Shown: one piece after another, positions 57,299-64,000 of the stretch | Numbering within the stretch: the first letter of the stretch is position 1 | How the letters are laid out: each line of letters begins with the position of its first letter | Origin: Eustoma russellianum | Lineage: Eukaryota; Streptophyta; Magnoliopsida; Gentianales; Gentianaceae | Length of the DNA: 64,000 nucleotides | Assembly: GCA_036186865.1 (NCBI GenBank) | Contig: AP025066.1 | Coordinates: 18,083,697-18,147,696, forward strand | Direction: 5' to 3' | Made by a program: the position numbers and the translations under genes | Notes under the pieces: generated by a model | Told to the model about the DNA's origin: nothing | Seen by the model: the letters and a program-made list of their open reading frames with translations, nothing else | Database searches by the model: none

Positions 57299-57686
57299 AT
57301 GTGGAAATTCAAACCCTTCATGCCTAAGGAGCAGACTGGGCTTGAAGGGTGCACCATTGACATTGGTAATATCAAAGTTCATGTCCGTAATGTTTTTGCA
57401 GAGAGTGGTTTTTCATCAGTTTACTTGGCCAGAGATGTAATGCATGGTCAAAGCAGTATGCGCTGAAGCACAGGGTGTGCAATGATGAAGATTCTCTTGA
57501 ACTTGTAAAGAAAGAAATTTCTGTTATGAAGTTGCTCAAGGGACATCCTAATGTTGTCATGCTTTATGCACATGTCATCTGCGACATGGGAGAAGTCTTT
57601 GGTTAATGTGCTCACAATTTTTAGGGATGTTTGCAATTGCTGTCTTTGCAATGCATTGTTAGTCTCCTCCCATAGCACATCGGGCA
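57299..57686 (+). pseudogene. NAK/AAK1-type protein kinase gene, N-terminal fragment, broken
   Basis: ATG 57299 opens MWKFKPFMPKEQTGLEG, the typical N-terminus of plant AP2-associated kinase-like (NAK family) Ser/Thr kinases, which phosphorylate endocytic adaptors. Then come the glycine-loop region (AESGFSSVYLARD) and, after a 1-base loss near 57447, the SKQYALKH (ATP-binding Lys), VMKLLKGHPNVVMLYAH segment. From about 57593 a third frame gives KSLVNVL, IFRDVCN, then AVFAMHC, a TAG at 57660-57662 and SPPIAHR just before the catalytic HRD would appear. Relative to the family, two short blocks (about 13 residues each) are missing. It is certainly non-functional. No introns are seen in ~390 bp, so a retrocopy is possible, but the UTR context favours a decayed gene start. 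Confidence 0.85.
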
Positions 57687-58735
57687 AGGAAGAGGAAGAA
57701 CTCTCAAAACAAAGCCAAAAAGCAAGGTTTTTCATGTGAAGTGAAAAATATAATTTTGAATGGTGCATGGATGAAGAATTCGGCCAAGTGGATGAGAGAG
57801 GAAAAATGCTTAAGTTAGGAGTTCAAACATGATGACCTTGTTGCATGTTTCTTTTAAGTGCTTGATTGCAAGGTTCTTGTTGGTTGCATGACGGCTTCCA
57901 CTCTTGGGAAGACTCTCGGCCATAGGGCCCTATTTATATAAAAATTGTGTTTTGGGCATAATGGACTAGTGTTGGACATATGGTCATCCCGTTAGTGAGA
58001 TGGCCGGATTTCATAAACAAAAAGGGCCTTAATATCTTGAGCTTAAGGAATAATAAGTGGAATGAAGGTGAACTGAGTAATGTGTGGTGTAAAACTATTG
58101 ATATGGGTGTGGATGAAGACTTTGGCCATATAAGTGTCAATTGCATGTAAATTTATGATTTGACCAACGAAACACAAATATGGAAGAGGAAATATATTTT
58201 GGATAGATTTTCTTGATGATGGAAAATATGTTTTCAGATATATAAAATATAGTATATGGACTTACACAAGAGGATGGACACTCCCAAACAAATTATGGGT
58301 ATATTTTAAGCGTTAATTCCATGGAGTAGGAAGATTGTGAATTCATATGGAATGATATGGAATTGAGGCACTTATGGAATCGTAAGACATAGAATGAATA
58401 TGGATCATGGATTAAGACATGTCTATATGAATAATGGACATTGATAACTATAGAGTTGCTAAGTTACAATAGTATGGAATAATGTAACCTTCATATACAT
58501 GGAAACCTATACGTAAGTATGAAACTTAGGGTGTTATACGTTGTAATATGGATATGGATCACAGAAATATTATACATATATACATATATGATACCGAATG
58601 AACATAGATGGATTTATATACATAGACGAATAGACATGAAACATAGACTAATATGTATGGACATAACCACATGGACATAGAATAGATTAGTATACATATA
58701 CAACCAAATTGGAAAATTATATGGAAACACCTATA

Positions 58736-58736
<1 letters not shown>
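57687..58736 (+). other. AT-rich DNA without recognisable gene
   Basis: No kinase sequence continues here. I see no conserved frame, PBS or PPT. Scattered TTCGGCCA-like motifs resemble those in the gypsy LTRs, so old LTR debris is possible. Confidence 0.5.
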
Positions 58737-58766
<30 letters not shown>

Positions 58767-58822
58767 TGTATGTATGTATGTATGTATGTATGTGCGTATG
58801 TGTGTATGTGTGTGTGTGTGTT
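58737..58822. repeat. (ATGT)n and (TG)n microsatellite
   Basis: About 14 perfect TATG units, then a TG-rich tail. It ends two bases before LTR fragment I. Confidence 0.95.
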
Positions 58823-58823
58823 T

Positions 58824-59457
58824 TGTTAGGTCTCTTAGAACACACTAGAAGGGGGGGTTGAATAGTGTGTTCACCAAGTATGGATATTTTCTTGGATATT
58901 TTTCGTTTGTGAGTACAAACCAATACTTGGGTGTGTTCCTTGAAATGAATAAAACATAAGAAAGAATAAGAATACAGTATGTATATAGGTTCAAGTCAAA
59001 ATGACTCTATTCCTCTACCTTCTTGATTTTTCACAAGAAGGATTTTGAAAGGAGGATTGTTATTTCTTTTAGGTGAAACAACAATCACAAACAAAATCCA
59101 AATATAGAGAAACTAGGCAACTCGTCTAGATCACAACCAAGAAATACCGACCCCTTGAAGTCCAGCCTCCAAAGAACTTCCTTACTCCTCAAAAAAATTC
59201 TTGTAGGGAGTATAGTAGACCACAACACTATCAACTAACACTTCAAGGTCTAGATTTCTTCAAACAAGAAGCACCTTTGCTTCTTGACCAACAATCTATA
59301 CTTAGCTTCTCACAATCTTCACTCAACAAGAAGAAGACTCTTCTTCTTCTTTACAACACAACTCTCACAAATAAAGTAAAATACACAATGATACAACTAT
59401 TTTGAGAGAAACTTGAGAGTTTTGATAGAAGAAAGTTAGAGAAAGAAGGAGATGAAA
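58824..59457 (-). repeat. LTR fragment I, SIRE-like copia
   Basis: It starts TGTTAGGTCTC and shares CACTAGAAGGGGGGGTTGAA with the inner end of G's LTR, in the same orientation. Element F interrupts it at 59458; the remainder would lie right of the window. No PBS is seen to its left, so it is a solo or truncated LTR. Confidence 0.65.
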
Positions 59458-61733
59458 TGTTATAACCCGAACACTCGCAGGTACTCTTATCTCTCGTCGA
59501 TCTATAAAAGCCTTATCATCCTTCGGTGAAATATTCCATATTTTATTCCTATCGATTATCTTAATATTGCCAAGCCTGTTAATGTCGAATATTCACATAT
59601 TTAATTCAAGTATCGTTTATTCGCCGTGAATTATCCGATTCTTAATATGTAGCATAACACCTCTTATTTAATTATGTCCCATGTTGTGTGATATGTGAGA
59701 AAATAATTTCCTCCCCACACACACACAAAAATTCGGCCATGATAAGTCTCCAAGAGACTAGAAGATTCTTCAACCAACCACCAACACCTTCTTAATTGTG
59801 GTGTGCTAACAACCTTCTTAACTCCTTATCAAAAGTTGTAAAAGACAAATAAGTAATTAGCCTACCTTACTAAAGTCTTATTTCCCCTCTCCCAACCCTC
59901 CTAGAATCGTCCCCCATAGCCATCAAGACCCCATTTGATTTTCAAACCCATCTTCTCAAATACTTTAAGTTATAAACCCTAAAACATAACTCCAAGCAAG
60001 AATGATATCTCAAGTGCTCCTTCCCCAACAAATCATCTAGGCCGAAAACTTTGGGAGTCAAGGGAAAAATAGAAGTCTCATCAACCTAAGCTCATAAGCA
60101 TCTCAATCAACCGTGGGTTAGGAGAGCTCAAGTGGGAGTTCTAGTTCATCAATCTCATCTAAGAAGAAGAGTTAGAAGAACCTAGGCTTGATTCTAAGCC
60201 TTGAGGTAAGTTTCTAAGCATTTTGTGGTTCATTAGTATTCTTTTAATGTTGGCCTTGTGTTGACCCAAAATCCGTGTGTTATGGCTCAAGTGGAGGGAA
60301 CCCCAAGTGATTCAAGCTACCTTGAAGTTAATCTATCTTCTAAAGCTTCATTTCAAGGCAAGTATACTTTAACCTCTTATATGTGATTATGTGCATACTT
60401 GAATGTCTAGAAGCTTAAGACATGATTTTAGTGAAAATATGCCTAAGTTGTTACCTTTTCTTATGTTTTGAAAAGTTGGATGATAGACCTCTCTTAGGTT
60501 GTAATATAAAGCATGTTTAAACTTGAAATAAGAGTTAAAAGTGATGGATTAGGGACTGCCCTATGTTTGATATTGAATGAGACATGATTGGTATGAAACC
60601 TAGCATTTTTAGTGATTTTAATATGTGAAATTGTTGGACTAGAGGACTGTTTTGTTTAGAAGGAATGAACAGCCCATATGAACGACTTTTGCATGCTAAA
60701 AAGGACTTGAATTAGTATAGGGAAGCCTTATTATGCCTATTGAATGACCATTAACTTGGATTATAGGCTAAAGAACAAAAATTAGGAAGGAAAGGATACT
60801 TCTATGCATGTTGGTTGAAAACAGAGTTCTGGACAGATTTTATGCTAAATTGATGGACTTAGTTAAGGACCCTCTAAACGTTGGATTGAGCTTATTTTTG
60901 GTGTGGTCGTAGCTTATCATGTCTATTTTATTGTGGAGTTGGAATTTCTGGAAAATCATTTGTGGATTGGTCAGAAATGAATTTTTAGTATCAAGGGGCC
61001 AAAACAGTTTCTGGTTGTACCACCTTAGGGAGAAAATTTATTTAAGTGCCTTAAACTTCTTGGATTGACATGAAATTTTTACAAGAAGTACTTGAGACAT
61101 AGAGCTAAGTATCCATATAACGAAATTGATTTTATCTATTGATCTTGGTGGTAAACCATTGAGGTAAAGTTGGTGTAACATTCTGGAAAAAAGGGCAGAT
61201 CGACCATTTGTGCTTGTATGACTTGTATTGTATTTATTTTGACTTGTTTTGGTGAATGGGCATTTGGATATTGTTCATGAAAGAAATAGAAAAGATTTCC
61301 AGGTGCCTAAATGAGCCCCATGATGAGTTTATGGATGGAGACAAGGTAAGGAATGGAGTTGAGAGTGCAGCAGAATTCCTGTTGTACCCTTGTTGGGAAT
61401 TATTTTTATTGAAGTACCTACGCTTGTCGGAATCGCATGAAATTTGTACAGAATGTAGTTAAGATCATGTGGTGCATGTCCATATTTTTAGTTTCTGGAA
61501 AATAGGCTCAAAAGGTTGATTTTGAGGCCGGGCAATACAGGAGATGCTGCTGGATCATTTTCCAGCCCATGAAGAAAGTTGTTTATGATGTTATAAGTGC
61601 ATTTTACCATGTTGCATCCCATGCACTTGCATTGACATGCTCATATCTTCCATGTTCATGATTTTGTTGATGTTTTATATAAAGTTTCTGTTTTGAAAGA
61701 ATTTCCGTCCCTTCTGGCCAGCTTAACCGGCTA

Positions 61734-61979
61734 CAGATCCGGGGTTAATTGATCTGAAGAGTTATAAGAACCGAGACAGGCCCGGTATAATAGGTCTGAA
61801 GATGATCATGATTATAAGAACCGATCCACGCCCGGTATAATAGGTCTGATGAGATATAAGAACCGATCCAGGCCTGGTATAATAGGTCTGAAGAGTGTAA
61901 GAACCGAGCCAGGTCCGGTATAATAGACCTGAAGGTGATCATGTTATAAGAACCGAGTCATGCCCGGTATAATAGGCTG
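61734..61979 (+). repeat. CCGG hairpin array in F LTR, six units
   Basis: The first unit has CAGATC/GATCTG arms; the others are CAGGCCCGGTATAATAGGTC-like hairpins spaced ~36-50 nt. One unit has CAGGTC/GACCTG, a paired change on both arms. Confidence 0.85.
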
Positions 61980-62324
61980 CCAAACTCTCTTGTTTTATGA
62001 TGAGCATGATTTAAAAGAAAGAAAGAAAGTTCAAGTATTTTTATGAGCATGTCTAAATGAAAGAAAGAATGTTTTCCGTTGCATTTGCATTGCATTCACA
62101 TTTTCATACACATTACGCATGATACCTATTCATAGAAGTAAGGGTTGGCTATAGCACGCAGAATCTAAATAAGTGATGACATTTAGATCTTAGCTAAGTG
62201 TTGATATGACTTTAAGTATGATGCTTCGGAAAGGTATTGGTAGGTATGTTTTAACTTAAGGAATTGGGGTTTGATTCTTGTATGCCGTTTTCTCTTTATT
62301 GTATGGTTTTATTGTATACTTGCT

Positions 62325-62417
62325 GGCGACTCTGTCGCTTACCCATTTATTTTTCCCCCAGAGCCAGGTAATGAAGTCGAGTGGATTGATGATGAGCCAA
62401 GGGTGCCATACCCGTAG
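62325..62417 (+). other. F LTR hairpin, acceptor-like site and mini-exon frame
   Basis: GGCGAC (62325-62330) pairs with GTCGCT (62334-62339). CAG at 62359-62361 follows ATTTATTTTTCCCCCAG-type sequence. From 62362 the frame reads P-G-N-E-V-E-W-I-D-D-E-P-R-V-P-Y-P to TAG 62415-62417. Confidence 0.6.
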
Positions 62418-62767
62418 GTTATTGAAGTTGCTGTTAGAGAATGATGATGGAAGCTTTTGATGAACCTTTAGGACATTTTGGGACTTAGCTATTTTCGGAT
62501 TCTTCTTCAGATTATGTTTGTATAATTTCGCGGTGTATTTTGCTATCGGTTCAGTTTGTATAATTTTGTTATGTATTCGCGATTTGACGCTCTCGGATTA
62601 AAGTTCAAATTCTGCCGTATTTTTATCTACCTGTTAAGACCGTGACTTTGTAATCCATGTTTATCCATGGGTTTTACAAGTTAAGTATCGACGCTTTGTA
62701 TTTTTCCGAAAGGGAAAGTACGGCGGGTGCACCGTACGAGGGGTAGCCGAGTACGGGGCGCTACAGG

Positions 62768-62779
62768 TGGTATCAGAGC
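62768..62779 (+). other. Primer-binding site of element F
   Basis: TGGTATCAGAGC two bases after the LTR. Confidence 0.95.
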
Positions 62780-62876
62780 CGAGGCTCTAGATTCGGGCAG
62801 AACGTAGAAGCTAAGTTATGATCTTAGAAATCTAAGAATTGATCTTAGACTTAAGTCATGATCTTAGACTTAAGTC

Positions 62877-63935
62877 ATGATTCAGCAAGTTGCCCCTCCT
62901 CCCCCTTATGAACCGATAAGAGATGCGCAGTATTACTTTGAGAAGCTCAAGCGAGCGAATGTACCGCCTTTTGAAGGCAAGTCTGACCCCGATATGGCTG
63001 AAAAATGGCTAGATGAAGTGGAGAACTGTTTTGAACTGAATGGAGCCCCTTACAATATGAAAACCCAAGCTGTGAGGTCTTTCCTCCTTGGTGAGGCGAA
63101 CCAGTGGTGGAAGGCTAAGCTGCAACCTTTGCCCCGACGTATTCCATGGGAGAGATTCATCCAAGAGTTCAACAAGTTTTATTTTCCCCCGTCAGTAAAG
63201 ATGCAAAAGAGGCATGATTTTGAAATGTTGAAGCAAGAACCTGGTATGACTGTGTCTGAATATGTGAGCAAGTTTCTGGCTTTGGGTAGATTTTCTCTGG
63301 CTACGATGAATGATGAGGAATCTAAGATGGTGAAGTTTGAGAGTGGGCTGAACCAAAGGATTCGCACTTGGTTGGTAAATGTTATCTCTGCTGATTTTGA
63401 GGCGCTTGTTGATGCATGTTATCGGATCGAGAAGGATATCATTCGTCGCGATGCGACGGTGGGCCAGAAAAGAGGAAGGGACACTTCCGGCGATAAAGGA
63501 GCAAGGAAAATGACTAGACAGAATTTTCATGGGAGGCAAGGTAGACAGCAGAATCAGAACCAAAGAGGAAATCAGAATCGTGAACAGCGCCGTGGGCAGA
63601 ATAAGAATAATCAGAGAAATAATCAAGGAAATCAAAGACAGCAGCAGCAGGTCATTCCCATATGTCCCCATTGTCAGAAGAATCATTTGGGCGAGTGCTA
63701 TGTACAAGCTGGTAAGTGCTTTGGTTGCGGCAAGACTGGTCATATAATTAGGGATTGTCCTGATAAGGGAGCTGCTTGTGCTGGATGTGGAAAGACTGGG
63801 CATATTCTGAGAGATTGTCGAGAGCGTGGTGGTCAGCAGCAGAGGAACCAACGTCAGCGCTCGAATGCGCGTGTGCATGTGATGACCGATGCTGCAGTTG
63901 AGGAAGCTGGAGACTTCGTGGCTGGTATGATTTAA
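62877..63935 (+). CDS. gag of element F, short N-terminus, intact frame
   Basis: 352 codons. Gag builds the cytoplasmic virus-like particle and binds element RNA. Residues ~15-150 form the retrotransposon Gag domain (AEKWLDEVENCFEL, LLGEANQWWKAKL, GMTVSEYVSKFLALGRF); ~205-260 are Gln/Asn/Arg-rich; three zinc knuckles follow: CPHCQKNHLGEC (263-274), CFGCGKTGHIIRDC (281-294), CAGCGKTGHILRDC (301-314). The MARPRGRP-type N-terminus of B and D is absent; the ATG comes from a leader repeat (AAGTCATG), probably after a deletion. The stop TAA 63933-63935 falls inside an intron-like segment. Whether this start is used is uncertain. Confidence 0.85.
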   Translation: MIQQVAPPPPYEPIRDAQYYFEKLKRANVPPFEGKSDPDMAEKWLDEVENCFELNGAPYNMKTQAVRSFLLGEANQWWKAKLQPLPRRIPWERFIQEFNKFYFPPSVKMQKRHDFEMLKQEPGMTVSEYVSKFLALGRFSLATMNDEESKMVKFESGLNQRIRTWLVNVISADFEALVDACYRIEKDIIRRDATVGQKRGRDTSGDKGARKMTRQNFHGRQGRQQNQNQRGNQNREQRRGQNKNNQRNNQGNQRQQQQVIPICPHCQKNHLGECYVQAGKCFGCGKTGHIIRDCPDKGAACAGCGKTGHILRDCRERGGQQQRNQRQRSNARVHVMTDAAVEEAGDFVAGMI

Positions 63936-63998
63936 ATTATGTAATGCTAATTCAGTAAATATTATATTGCTGCGTAGTTAAATCTTTGCATGATTCAG
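63925..63998 (+). other. Intron-like segment at the gag-pol junction of element F
   Basis: GCTG before GTATGATTTAA and GATTCAG before GC at the window end, 74 nt. It contains the gag stop and a TGCTAAT branch-point-like motif. The position is homologous to 48094-48174 in D. Confidence 0.6.
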
Positions 63999-64000
63999 GC

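Larger units (their letters stand above)
59458..62765 (+). repeat. Element F 5' LTR (3308 bp)
   Basis: TGTTATAACCCGAAC...GGGGCGCTACA followed by the PBS. It contains a hairpin array (61734-61979), the hairpin/acceptor/mini-exon module (62325-62417), and donor-like GAG/GTAAGTTT near 60206. Confidence 0.9.
59458..64000 (+). mobile_element. Element F: Ty3/gypsy retrotransposon, right part outside window
   Basis: 5' LTR 59458-62765, PBS, leader, an intact gag frame and the start of the gag-pol junction. Gag is closely related to that of D, so it belongs to the same Tekay-like group. The left TSD would be TGAAA (59453-59457). As the only element here with an open long gag frame, it may be comparatively young, but pol is not visible. 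Confidence 0.9.

Noticed and set aside
58717..58923. 68-codon minus-strand frame with THTYTH repeats
   Set aside because: It is the (ATGT)n microsatellite translated.

Overview
The window is plant nuclear DNA made almost entirely of nested LTR retrotransposons. The evidence is Ty3/gypsy and Ty1/copia polyproteins with plant-type motifs, primer-binding sites (PBS) matching initiator-Met tRNA (TGGTATCAGAGC), long LTRs of 2 to 4.8 kb, and a decayed fragment of a plant NAK/AAK1-type protein kinase gene. I cannot name the species. I see no intact host gene, tRNA, rRNA or CRISPR array. Letters A to J and X are my labels.

Layout. 1-6497: A (+), a gypsy-type element with almost no coding content and nearly identical LTRs, inserted in the gag start of B. 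6498-10859: B (-), a gypsy 5' LTR and leader. 10860-11757 and 16606-17971: X (+), an LTR split by 11758-16605, a 4.85-kb solo LTR (C) with a perfect AAATG target duplication (TSD). X ends inside the RNase H region of G (17972-25636, -), a decayed SIRE/Maximus-like copia element. 25637-26005: short host-like promoter/5' UTR segment. 26001-57187: a 31-kb nest bounded by the CTTTT TSD of copia element J (+). J's 3' LTR carries SIRE-like copia H (+, 32196-40552, right LTR truncated) and Tekay-like gypsy D (-, 40666-56559, TSD TATGG). D's 5' LTR carries solo LTR E (50904-53814). 57188-57686: rest of the kinase remnant. 57687-59457: AT-rich DNA, a tetranucleotide repeat and a copia LTR fragment (I). 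59458-64000: gypsy element F (+), with 5' LTR, PBS and an open gag, running off the end.

How the parts relate. Order of insertion follows from nesting: G and J into the host locus, H and D into J, E into D; X into G, B and C into X, A into B. Most polyproteins are broken by stops, frameshifts or deletions; F gag is the only long intact one. A has about 99 % identical LTRs and must have been mobilised in trans.

Most interesting signals. (1) The gypsy LTRs (A, B, C, D, E, F, X) share a module about 400 nt before the LTR end: a short hairpin with compensatory base changes, then a pyrimidine tract and CAG, then, in most, a very short reading frame. In B, C, D and F that frame shows mainly synonymous differences and an I-E/D-D-E-P core; X has I-E-E-E-P. 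It looks like a 3' splice site with a tiny coding exon inside the LTR. (2) D and F both have a 74-81 nt intron-like segment at the gag/pol junction that contains the gag stop, so splicing could set the Gag to Gag-Pol ratio. (3) LTRs carry tandem arrays of small hairpins, with different copy number in the two LTRs of one element.
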